Shown piece after piece: positions 1 through 5,941 of a stretch of DNA of 7,328 nucleotides (its first letter is position 1; each line of letters opens with the position of its first letter). The notes under the pieces are model-generated. The model made no database searches. It was not told the DNA's origin and was given only the letters and a program-made list of their open reading frames with translations. A program made the translations under genes and the position numbers. Source of the DNA: Bacteroidales bacterium (GTDB lineage Bacteria; Bacteroidota; Bacteroidia; Bacteroidales; UBA10428); the NCBI GenBank assembly GCA_016938095.1, contig JAFGVG010000007.1, forward strand, positions 1-7,328, given 5' to 3'.

Positions 1-542
1 GGTGCATCCTTGCCGGTAAGCTCGTAATGCCAGCCCTCCTGCATGAAAATTTTCGGATCGTCGTAAATAAGCGGGTTAAAAACCGCGTCGAGGTATACAT
101 GCATCAGGTTGAAGTAATCCTTCTCGTTCATGCTGGCTACCGGATACACCGTAAAATCATCGGCAGTCATTGCATTCAGAAAGGTATTCAGCGATCCTTT
201 GAGCAGAATGTCGAACGGACTTTTCACCGGAAAGTTTTTTGACCCGTTAAGCACTGAGTGCTCCATAATATGCGGTGTGCCGGCATCGGAAACCGGTATG
301 GTGCTAAAACCCACACTGAAGGTTTTGTTAGGATCGTCAGCAGCAATCTTAAGCACACGGGCGCCGCTTTTCTCATGTTCCAGCAGGTAACATTCGGCAT
401 TTACTTCCTTGACAAACTTTTTTTCGATGAGCCGGTATCCTTCAAAAACCGGCTGTTTGTTGCACGACGACATCATGAATACCATTATTGCAAAGGTTAA
501 TAAAATTAATGATCGACAATGAGAAAGGACTATGCGTTTCAT
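1..542 (-). CDS. M16C zinc metallopeptidase (presequence-protease-like), lipoprotein, N-terminal part
   Basis: The reading frame is open to the left edge and encodes the first 180 residues of a protein whose family is usually near 1000 residues. Residues 1-26 form a basic then hydrophobic signal ending in MSSC, so Cys27 is a likely lipidation site. The inverted zinc motif HIMEH lies at residues 91-95 (His91 and His95 as zinc ligands, Glu94 as catalytic base). It is followed by signature stretches of the PreP/M16C branch: SVLNGSKNFPVKSPF, KGSLNTFLNAMT, YPVASMNEKDYFNL, VYLDAVF and QEGWHYE. The distal Glu ligand, expected about 100 residues past the motif in a V-x-N-E-M-K-G context, is beyond the window. 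Established for the family: a clam-shell protease that degrades unstructured peptides. Inference: it sits on the cell envelope and degrades peptides there. The ATG at 540-542 is chosen because it gives a complete signal peptide. The gene diverges from pabB. Confidence 0.95.
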   Translation of the reverse strand, partial: MKRIVLSHCRSLILLTFAIMVFMMSSCNKQPVFEGYRLIEKKFVKEVNAECYLLEHEKSGARVLKIAADDPNKTFSVGFSTIPVSDAGTPHIMEHSVLNGSKNFPVKSPFDILLKGSLNTFLNAMTADDFTVYPVASMNEKDYFNLMHVYLDAVFNPLIYDDPKIFMQEGWHYELTGKDA

Positions 543-667
543 ATCAGTAGAATTAAGTTTTTAAAAGGCTTATTTTAACTAAGTACTGGTGATCAGTTTC
601 ATGCAGGCGTTACCTGGTTAATCGATCGATAAAAGTAGCAAATATTGTTCACCCTGCATAGCCAATC

Positions 668-1753
668 ATGGATGACTTTCCTCAGTTTTTTCCAGTTGGT
701 GGCAAATATTCTCCGGTATTTTACTTTCAGGCTCCTATTGTATATTTTTACAGCCAATTCCAACACTGTAACATATTGCTCACAAAAAACGAAGCCATAG
801 CATTATTCAACTCATGGGGTAGGCAGCGTATTCCCTTCCTTTTTGTTATCGATTATGAAATGATAGCTGTCAGGATGTACCGTCTTGATCATCCTGCCGG
901 CAATATACCCAGGTTCGAATTCCAGCACAATAAAAGCGGCAGGGTAAAAAAACACCTTATTAACAATGACTTTACGTTTAAAAAATTTCCGGTACCCTTT
1001 CACCTATACGAATCGGCTTTTGTCAGGGTTCAGCAGCAGATCAGGGCTGGCAATTCGTATCTGACCAACCTGACTTTCCCAACACCTGTTGAAACTAACC
1101 TAAGTTTCACTGATATATATAATCGTAGCGAGGCCCCTTATAAACTGCTCGTCGACGGTGAATTCGTCTGTTTCTCACCCGAATCGTTTGTTACCATCAC
1201 AAACGGTGTAATTGCCACCTTTCCCATGAAAGGCACCATAAAGGCCTCGGAAATGAATGCTGCAGAAACCATTCTGTCCGATCCGAAAGAAAAGGCCGAA
1301 CATAATACCATAGTGGACTTGCTGAGAAACGACCTGAGCAGGGTATCACGGGAAGTGACAGTTAAGCGGTTCCGCTATATCGACAAGATATGCACCCACG
1401 AAGGGGAAATGCTTCAGGTTTCCTCGGAAATCTGCGGACTGTTGCCCCCCGATTATCACACCAGGCTTGGTGATATCCTGTTTAGCATGCTTCCTGCCGG
1501 TTCCATCACCGGTGCCCCCAAACCACTTACCCTGCAACTGATCCGCGATGTGGAAGGAATCAACCGGAATTACTATACCGGTATTTGCGGGGTATTTGAC
1601 GGAAATAACCTGGATAGTGCCGTAATGATCAGGTATATCGAAATGCACGAAGGTAAAATGCGCTTCAGAAGTGGCGGGGGCATAACTTTTATGAGCCATG
1701 CTGAAAATGAATACCGTGAATTAATTGATAAGGTTTATGTACCCATTGTTTGA
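668..1753 (+). CDS. pabB: Aminodeoxychorismate synthase component I (PabB)
   Basis: 361 residues. It should convert chorismate plus ammonia to 4-amino-4-deoxychorismate in p-aminobenzoate/folate synthesis, in the cytoplasm. The chorismate-binding domain fills roughly residues 105-358 and shows PMKGT (186-190), DLLRND (217-222), ITGAPK (280-285) and SGGGIT (335-340). Lys188 in PMKGT corresponds to the catalytic lysine that distinguishes PabB from anthranilate synthase TrpE, which has a small residue there; this favours PabB over TrpE. The N-terminal region is only about 100 residues, shorter than in E. coli PabB (about 450 in total). The ATG at 668 is the first start after an in-frame TAG at 659-661; no Shine-Dalgarno motif is visible. 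The 3' end overlaps the following pabC-like gene, which implies coupled translation. The amidotransferase partner PabA is not encoded here and may be shared with tryptophan synthesis elsewhere. Confidence 0.95.
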   Translation: MDDFPQFFPVGGKYSPVFYFQAPIVYFYSQFQHCNILLTKNEAIALFNSWGRQRIPFLFVIDYEMIAVRMYRLDHPAGNIPRFEFQHNKSGRVKKHLINNDFTFKKFPVPFHLYESAFVRVQQQIRAGNSYLTNLTFPTPVETNLSFTDIYNRSEAPYKLLVDGEFVCFSPESFVTITNGVIATFPMKGTIKASEMNAAETILSDPKEKAEHNTIVDLLRNDLSRVSREVTVKRFRYIDKICTHEGEMLQVSSEICGLLPPDYHTRLGDILFSMLPAGSITGAPKPLTLQLIRDVEGINRNYYTGICGVFDGNNLDSAVMIRYIEMHEGKMRFRSGGGITFMSHAENEYRELIDKVYVPIV

Positions 1754-2345
1754 AACCATTAAAATACAGCATAATAAGCTGCTGCAAACAGTCTTTCATA
1801 ACGAAAGGGTTAACCGCACGCGGCAACAACTTTTTGGCAGCGCCGACAAATGGGATATAGCCGATCAGATCGTCCTGCCGGAGCTGGATATGCTCCTGAC
1901 TTACCGTTGCCGGTTTTTATACGGGCAAAACCATTACACCACTGAATTTATCCCTTACCAGCCAAGGCATATCAAAAAGCTATACCTGGTGAACGACAAC
2001 CAGATCGATTATTCATATAAATACACTAACAGGCAAAAACTCGAAGGTTTAAGAACGCAGTTACCCGGCTTACATAATGAGGCAGATGTACTTATTGTCA
2101 AAAACGGCCTGATTACCGACACTTCCTATGCGAACATTGCATTCTATGATGGATCCATGTGGTACACACCTGAAACACCACTTTTAAAAGGCACCAAAAG
2201 AGCGTATTACCTGTCAGCAGGCACCATTGCAGAAAAGAAAATCAGGCCTGCCGATCTGAAAAACTTCTTATTTGCACGACTGATCAACGCCATGATCGAC
2301 CTCGAAAGCACCGATGATATTTCCATCCATAACATTTTGATTTGA
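1737..2345 (+). CDS. pabC: PabC-like aminodeoxychorismate lyase (class IV, PLP-dependent)
   Basis: 202 residues from the ATG at 1737, small for fold-type IV PLP enzymes (commonly 250-300). It should release pyruvate from aminodeoxychorismate to give p-aminobenzoate, completing the step begun by PabB. Visible motifs: PLFETIK at 3-9, HNERVNRT at 21-28, the probable PLP-binding lysine in YSYKYTNR (Lys95), VLIVKNGLITDTSYANIAF around 118-136, and TPETPLLKGTKRA. Asp128 stands where most fold-IV enzymes have Glu contacting the PLP ring nitrogen. An in-frame TTG at 1725 could add four residues, but the ATG places the conserved PLFETIK at the very N-terminus and overlaps pabB by 17 bp. The assignment to lyase rather than a general amino-acid aminotransferase rests on adjacency to pabB plus small size, so the symbol is probable rather than certain. 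Confidence 0.83.
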   Translation: MYPLFETIKIQHNKLLQTVFHNERVNRTRQQLFGSADKWDIADQIVLPELDMLLTYRCRFLYGQNHYTTEFIPYQPRHIKKLYLVNDNQIDYSYKYTNRQKLEGLRTQLPGLHNEADVLIVKNGLITDTSYANIAFYDGSMWYTPETPLLKGTKRAYYLSAGTIAEKKIRPADLKNFLFARLINAMIDLESTDDISIHNILI

Positions 2346-2363
2346 TGTTTTTATTTATCTTTA
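2336..2363 (+). promoter_or_regulatory. Possible Bacteroidetes-type promoter for the GH8 gene
   Basis: TTTG at 2336-2339 is followed after 16 bp by TATCTTTA at 2356-2363, a 7 of 8 match to the Bacteroidetes -7 element TAnnTTTG. Spacing is slightly short of the usual 17-20. The -33 part lies inside the last codons of pabC. The match alone is weak, but the position, 47 bp upstream of the GH8 start, is sensible. Confidence 0.3.
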
Positions 2364-2365
2364 AC

Positions 2366-2382
2366 AGTGCAATAGCTGCACT
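2366..2382 (+). repeat. Short hairpin in GH8 leader
   Basis: Perfect 6-bp inverted repeat AGTGCA / TGCACT around a 5-nt loop (ATAGC), just after the putative -7 element and upstream of the GH8 start. It has no following T-run, so it does not look like a terminator. It could be an operator half-site pair or a leader stem; chance cannot be excluded at this length. Confidence 0.35.
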
Positions 2383-2389
2383 ATCCATC

Positions 2390-2413
2390 ATGAAAAAAAA
2401 CAAAAACATATGA
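2390..2413 (+). other. Possible 7-codon leader ORF (MKKNKNI)
   Basis: An ATG at 2390 opens a seven-codon frame of Lys/Asn/Ile codons whose TGA (2411-2413) overlaps the GH8 ATG (2410-2412) as ATGA. The arrangement is what translational coupling would look like, but A-rich stretches before Bacteroidetes starts are common and could create it by chance. No protein-level evidence can be drawn from seven residues. Confidence 0.2.
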
Positions 2414-3735
2414 AAGCTCATAGCATGTTTACGAAAACATACCATACCATAGCCTGGCTGGGTGTGTGTTTACTTGTTGTGCAATGTGCACCCAAAAAAG
2501 ATAATGCCTTAACCAAAGATGGACAGGGAGCTTATGCCACCGGCGTTTACCGTAACCTGTTTGTTGAAAACGGCCATACCCAGGAAGAGGTAACCGCAAA
2601 GGTTAATGCCGCTTTTCAGCAGTTGTTTTACGGCGACACTTCCCAACGGCTTTACTTCGATGCAGGCACAAACGAGAATGGTCCGAAGGCCTACCTTAGC
2701 GACATACTCAATAACGATGTCCGTAGCGAAGGTATGTCATACGGCATGATGATTTGCTTGCAATTGAATAAAAAGGCGGAATTTGATGCGCTTTGGAACT
2801 GGGCCATGACCCACATGTACATTCGCAAGCCCGATCACCCTTCAAAGGGTTATTTTGCCTGGTCAATCCGTACCGATGGCACACCTTTATCGGAAGGCCC
2901 TGCCCCCGATGGAGAAGAATATTTTGTAATGTCGTTATACTTTGCCGCCAACCGCTGGGGCAATGGCGAGGGTATATACAACTATAAGGCTTATGCAGAT
3001 ACCATCCTGACCGATATGCGGCATCGCGAAGTAATAACAGGCAATTCAATGGGCAGACAAATTACCACGGGCCCCATGGTTAACGAAGAAGCACGAATGA
3101 TTTTGTTTGTACCCGATGCCCCGAATAATACTTTCACCGACCCCTCCTATCACCTGCCTGCCTTTTATGAATTGTGGTCACGCTGGGGCCCTGAGGCCGA
3201 CCGTGAATTCTGGGCTGCTGCCGCAGACACAAGCCGGAAATATTTCAACAAAGCCTGTCACCCGGTTACCGGCCTGGTAACTGATTATGCCAATTTTGAT
3301 GGCACGCCACATTTTGTTCCCTGGAATCCCAATTCGGTGAATTTTGCCTATGACTCGTGGCGAACAGCCTCCAACTGGGCTGTCGACTGGAGCTGGTGGC
3401 AGAAAGACTCCTCCGAACAGGAACTCAGTAACCGCATCCAATCGTTTTTCGCCAGTATGGGCGTTACTACTTACGGACATGTTTTCAAACAGAGCGGCGA
3501 AGTGATCAATCCATTGCACCGGATCGGCCTGGCTGCTGCCAATGCTACTACAAGCCTGGCAGCTACACATCCCCTTGCAAAAGAATTTGTTGAAGACTTC
3601 TGGAATTCCCCTGTTCCAACAATCTATGACCAGCGATATTACGACGGCACACTATACCTGCTGAACATACTCCATTGCAGTGGGGAGTTTCGCATTTGGA
3701 AACCGAAAGAGGGACAAGTGACGATGGACATGTAG
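2410..3735 (+). CDS. GH8 reducing-end xylose-releasing exo-oligoxylanase (Rex-like), lipoprotein
   Basis: 441 residues. It should remove xylose from the reducing end of xylo-oligosaccharides (EC 3.2.1.156) by the inverting mechanism of family GH8. Residues 1-25 are a signal with a hydrophobic core ending VVQC, so Cys26 is a candidate lipid anchor, although Gln just before Cys is atypical. The rest aligns by eye, from memory, with Bacillus halodurans Rex: GVYRNLF, VRSEGMSYGMM with the general acid Glu107 (Rex Glu70), PAPDGEEYF near 164-172, DPSYHLPAFYELW, and FAYDSWRTASNWA with the base Asp315 (Rex Asp263). The end, RYYDGTLYLLNIL...SGEFRIW, also matches. The loop that blocks the reducing-end side of the cleft in Rex reads Leu-His-Pro there and Leu369-His370-Arg371 here. 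A second in-frame ATG at 2425 gives a similar signal. No xylan-utilisation neighbours are visible. The TAG abuts a repeat array. Confidence 0.94.
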   Translation: MKAHSMFTKTYHTIAWLGVCLLVVQCAPKKDNALTKDGQGAYATGVYRNLFVENGHTQEEVTAKVNAAFQQLFYGDTSQRLYFDAGTNENGPKAYLSDILNNDVRSEGMSYGMMICLQLNKKAEFDALWNWAMTHMYIRKPDHPSKGYFAWSIRTDGTPLSEGPAPDGEEYFVMSLYFAANRWGNGEGIYNYKAYADTILTDMRHREVITGNSMGRQITTGPMVNEEARMILFVPDAPNNTFTDPSYHLPAFYELWSRWGPEADREFWAAAADTSRKYFNKACHPVTGLVTDYANFDGTPHFVPWNPNSVNFAYDSWRTASNWAVDWSWWQKDSSEQELSNRIQSFFASMGVTTYGHVFKQSGEVINPLHRIGLAAANATTSLAATHPLAKEFVEDFWNSPVPTIYDQRYYDGTLYLLNILHCSGEFRIWKPKEGQVTMDM

Positions 3736-3736
3736 A

Positions 3737-3862
3737 ACCAAGAACCAAGAACCAAGAGCCAAGAGCCAAGAACCAAGAGCCAAGAGCCAAGAGCCAAGAG
3801 CCAAGAGCCAAGAGCCAAGAACCAAGAGCCAAGAACCAAGAGCCAAGAGCCAAGAATCAAGA
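3737..3862. repeat. 7-bp tandem array, (A/G)CCAAGA x 18
   Basis: Eighteen contiguous 7-bp units with no slippage. Seventeen are RCCAAGA, varying only at the first base, in the order AAAGGAGGGGGGAGAGG; the last is ATCAAGA. It starts one base after the GH8 stop codon. Because 7 is not divisible by 3, every minus-strand frame reads the same LGSW(L/F)LA-type heptapeptide, producing long open frames that are not evidence of genes. Confidence 0.97.
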
Positions 3863-3892
3863 CCTGCCTGCCGGAGCGGCAGCGCAGGCAGG
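3863..3892. repeat. GC-rich inverted repeat, CCTGCCTGC / GCAGGCAGG
   Basis: Perfect 9-bp arms at 3863-3871 and 3884-3892 around a 12-nt GC-rich centre, inserted directly after the 7-bp array. A related repeat with CCTGCCT / AGGCAGG arms lies at 6697-6717. There is no T-run on either side, so it is not a canonical intrinsic terminator, though a stem between two convergent genes could still slow transcription. Confidence 0.9.
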
Positions 3893-3906
3893 GCCAAGAA
3901 CCAAGG
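3893..3906. repeat. Two further 7-bp units after the inverted repeat
   Basis: GCCAAGA and ACCAAGG resume the unit of the main array beyond the inverted repeat. The 30-bp gap is not a multiple of 7, so the phase shifts by two. The simplest reading is that the inverted repeat interrupted, or was built into, one longer array. Confidence 0.85.
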
Positions 3907-3909
3907 ATT

Positions 3910-3933
3910 GAAGACCGGAAGACCAGAAGACAT
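3910..3933. repeat. 8-bp tandem array, GAAGACNN x 3
   Basis: GAAGACCG, GAAGACCA and GAAGACAT follow one another without gaps. The period changes from 7 to 8 bp immediately after the preceding array while the purine-rich composition is kept. Confidence 0.8.
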
Positions 3934-3960
3934 TGTAGACTTATTGTATTTTTTGATGTT

Positions 3961-3986
3961 ACTGCCACTGCTGCTACTGTTACTGG
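3961..3986. repeat. Period-3 ACTG-rich patch
   Basis: ACTG recurs at 3961, 3967, 3976 and 3982 (steps of 6, 9 and 6) with GCT/GTT triplets between, a short imperfect trinucleotide tract. No start codon or protein signal accompanies it. Confidence 0.5.
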
Positions 3987-3992
3987 CTTTCA

Positions 3993-4062
3993 ATTATTGT
4001 TAATTGTTAATTGCTAATTGTTAATTGTTTATTGTACATTGTTAATTGCTAATTGTTAATTG
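3993..4062. repeat. A+T-rich 7-bp tandem array, TTAATTG-like x 10
   Basis: Ten contiguous 7-bp units: ATTATTG, TTAATTG twice, CTAATTG, TTAATTG, TTTATTG, TACATTG, TTAATTG, CTAATTG, TTAATTG. Variation is concentrated in the first three bases. It ends 5 bp before the stop codon of the minus-strand LytTR regulator gene. Sequence is unrelated to the 3737-3862 array but the period is identical. Confidence 0.95.
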
Positions 4063-4067
4063 CATAT

Positions 4068-4844
4068 TCACTCCCCCTCCAGCCATTTCCTGAAATCGTT
4101 CACCCTTTCGCGACTGACGATGAGGTCTTCGTCAGTTGGTAAAGTCAGTTTCAATTTCAACCTGCTGTTTGAATAAACAATGATATCCTGAATGGATTTG
4201 ATGTGGACCAGGTACTTCCGGTTGATCCGGAAAAACTGCCGCAGGTCAACCATACTTTCAACCTGTTCCAGTGTGTATCCGATACCGTAATCCCGGTTGG
4301 CTATAGTTCGCAGAAAGGTTGATTTTTCAGCACTCAGGAACAGAAGAATATCCGCTGTCCCGATCATCCGCAGGTGTTCACCAACCTTCACCACAAAACG
4401 TGTTTTATAGGTATTGGTCAGTTGCGACAATGCAAGCGCAATGGCCTCGTGCCCGTTTATGGCAGGCTTTGACAGCCCTGCCCTGAACTTGTTGACAGCG
4501 GCCTGCAATTCCTCCCCGTCAATGGGTTTCAACAGGTAATCGATGCTGTTCACCTTAAAAGCCCTGATAGCATAATCGTTATAGGCTGTTGTGAAAATTA
4601 CCGGAAAAGGAACCGACACCTGGTCGAAAATCTCAAAGCTCAACCCATCAGCCAGCTGAATATCGAAAAAAGCCAGTTGTGGTGCGCTGTGTTGCGATAT
4701 CCACCTGACAGCAGATTTAACCGAATCGAGCGTTTTTACATGAACGAAATCCGGAAAAAGCCGGGATATCATAGCCACAAGCCTTTCTGCAGAAAGCTGC
4801 TCATCTTCAACAATCAGGTATTGTATGGAGTTATTGCTCATCAT
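4068..4844 (-). CDS. LytTR-family response regulator
   Basis: 258 residues: an N-terminal receiver domain (about 7-125) and a C-terminal LytTR DNA-binding domain (about 150-255). The receiver has the acidic pair Glu13-Asp14, the phospho-acceptor Asp61 in FFDIQLADG, Thr85-Thr86 after the fourth strand and Lys106 in the LLKPI motif, so it should be phosphorylatable. The DNA-binding part shows FVVKVGEHLRMI, the ILLFLSAEKSTFL segment, FFRINRKYLVHIKSI and the terminal VSRERVNDFRKWL. It acts in the cytoplasm as a transcription factor; targets cannot be read from the sequence. Its ATG at 4842-4844 overlaps the kinase TGA (4841-4843) as ATGA, implying translational coupling and a dedicated pair. A second Met follows at once. 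The 3' end lies beside the A+T-rich repeat array. Confidence 0.96.
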   Translation of the reverse strand: MMSNNSIQYLIVEDEQLSAERLVAMISRLFPDFVHVKTLDSVKSAVRWISQHSAPQLAFFDIQLADGLSFEIFDQVSVPFPVIFTTAYNDYAIRAFKVNSIDYLLKPIDGEELQAAVNKFRAGLSKPAINGHEAIALALSQLTNTYKTRFVVKVGEHLRMIGTADILLFLSAEKSTFLRTIANRDYGIGYTLEQVESMVDLRQFFRINRKYLVHIKSIQDIIVYSNSRLKLKLTLPTDEDLIVSRERVNDFRKWLEGE

Positions 4845-5890
4845 ACTGTTTCAGGTAATTCATCGGAGGTAAGCACGGGAACATGCACCGTAAAATACCC
4901 GTCGTCGTCGCATATCAGCAGCGATTTAGACGACAGATACTCAAACTGCCGGCCAATGGTCTCCAATCCTATACCACTTTCTGACTTAACCGTGGTTCGC
5001 TTTTGTAACCGGTTCTGTACAACAATATAATCATGGTCGCGCCAGATTTTTATGGTAAGCGGTTCTTCGGCTGAAATGACATTGTGTTTGAAAGCATTCT
5101 CCAGTAACACCTGCATAGATAGCGGCACAGTGTAACCTGCATGATTAAGGACCTGCCAATCGATTTGCAGGTTTTCACCGTGCCTGATCCTGTGCAGTTC
5201 GATGTACGATTTGGCAAAAGACAGTTCCTTTTCCAGCGGCACCAGTTCCTTACTCTTATACTCCAGTACATAGCGGTAGATATCTGATAACTGACGGATG
5301 AAGAGTTGTGACTTTGCCACGTCTTTCTCAACCAGTGAGCTCAGCACGCTGAGGCTGTTGAATAAAAAATGAGGATTCACCTGGCTTTTAAGCGTTTCAA
5401 ATTGCAATGCCAACGCTTCGCGCTTGTAACGCTCTTCATTGACAGCCGCCTTTCGCCAGAACATAAAAAACTCGCGGACATAGAAAATGGTAGTGATAAG
5501 CAAAGCTATACCGAGTTGAACGATCATCTGCAGCAATATCTGATTAAATTCGCTGCGTATGGAAACATTGAATATATACTTGTAAAAGAGTACATTGACC
5601 ACTATAATAGCCAGTGTACAATACAATACCGACGAAGTAATGGTCACCACAAGTGCCCGTGTAGGCATTTTTTCCCAGGGAAAAAACCTTTCAATAACAT
5701 TGCCCAACAATGAACTTCCTTTCCATAAGGTTAAACCCACCACCGTACCATAGAAACTAATATTTATGAGGTTATGGAAACTGCTGAAAAGCTCCGGGCC
5801 AACAAAGAAAAAGGTCACAAAAGTGCTGATGGCAAATACAATAAGCACATCCCTTAACTGTATCAGCAGTATCCTTAACCAGATAGGCAT
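4841..5890 (-). CDS. LytS/YehU-type sensor histidine kinase
   Basis: 349 residues. Four hydrophobic segments (about 13-31, 41-58, 79-101, 118-138) place the N-terminal half in the membrane with very short loops and no extracellular sensor domain. A basic linker of probable coiled coil (about 145-168) leads to the His_kinase (PF06580-type) core: phospho-acceptor His174 in SQVNPHFLFNSL, and a compact ATPase domain with the N box LLENAFKHN (Asn265) and the G box ESGIGLETI (306-308). This type transfers phosphate to LytTR regulators, here the overlapping downstream gene. With almost no exposed loop, the signal is probably sensed within the membrane or through a partner. The TPR protein gene ends 51 bp upstream on the same strand, so co-transcription is plausible. 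Confidence 0.96.
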   Translation of the reverse strand: MPIWLRILLIQLRDVLIVFAISTFVTFFFVGPELFSSFHNLINISFYGTVVGLTLWKGSSLLGNVIERFFPWEKMPTRALVVTITSSVLYCTLAIIVVNVLFYKYIFNVSIRSEFNQILLQMIVQLGIALLITTIFYVREFFMFWRKAAVNEERYKREALALQFETLKSQVNPHFLFNSLSVLSSLVEKDVAKSQLFIRQLSDIYRYVLEYKSKELVPLEKELSFAKSYIELHRIRHGENLQIDWQVLNHAGYTVPLSMQVLLENAFKHNVISAEEPLTIKIWRDHDYIVVQNRLQKRTTVKSESGIGLETIGRQFEYLSSKSLLICDDDGYFTVHVPVLTSDELPETV

Positions 5891-5941
5891 AGCAGAATAT
5901 TCAAAAGATTTAAATAGGATCGAACCGCCTGATAAATATAG

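Noticed and set aside
621..630. Palindrome ATCGATCGAT in the M16/pabB spacer
   Set aside because: A simple GATC-type palindrome without a second copy or stem-loop context; likely chance.
638..660. Minus-strand AATATTTG near 639-646 as a -7 element for the M16 peptidase gene
   Set aside because: One mismatch at the key first T and only a poor -33 candidate, with a leader near 100 bp; not better than chance in this A+T-rich spacer.
812..1699. Minus-strand open frames inside pabB, and similar shadow frames inside the GH8, kinase and peptidase genes
   Set aside because: They lie opposite or out of frame with well-supported genes and show no recognisable domain.
1725..1736. TTG start for the PabC-like gene
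   Set aside because: It adds only four residues inside the pabB overlap; the ATG at 1737 begins right at the conserved PLFETIK.
3863..3892. Intrinsic terminator for the convergent GH8 and LytTR genes
   Set aside because: The stem is GC-rich but no T-run follows on either strand.
3737..3906. Possible CRISPR array
   Set aside because: Units are contiguous 7-mers with no spacers, and no cas-like gene is present.
3563..3993. Long minus-strand open frames with LGSWLLA-type repeats, and a plus-strand frame at 3675-3911
   Set aside because: They arise from the 7-bp array being free of stop codons in these frames; they overlap the GH8 3' end and have no start context or protein family signal.
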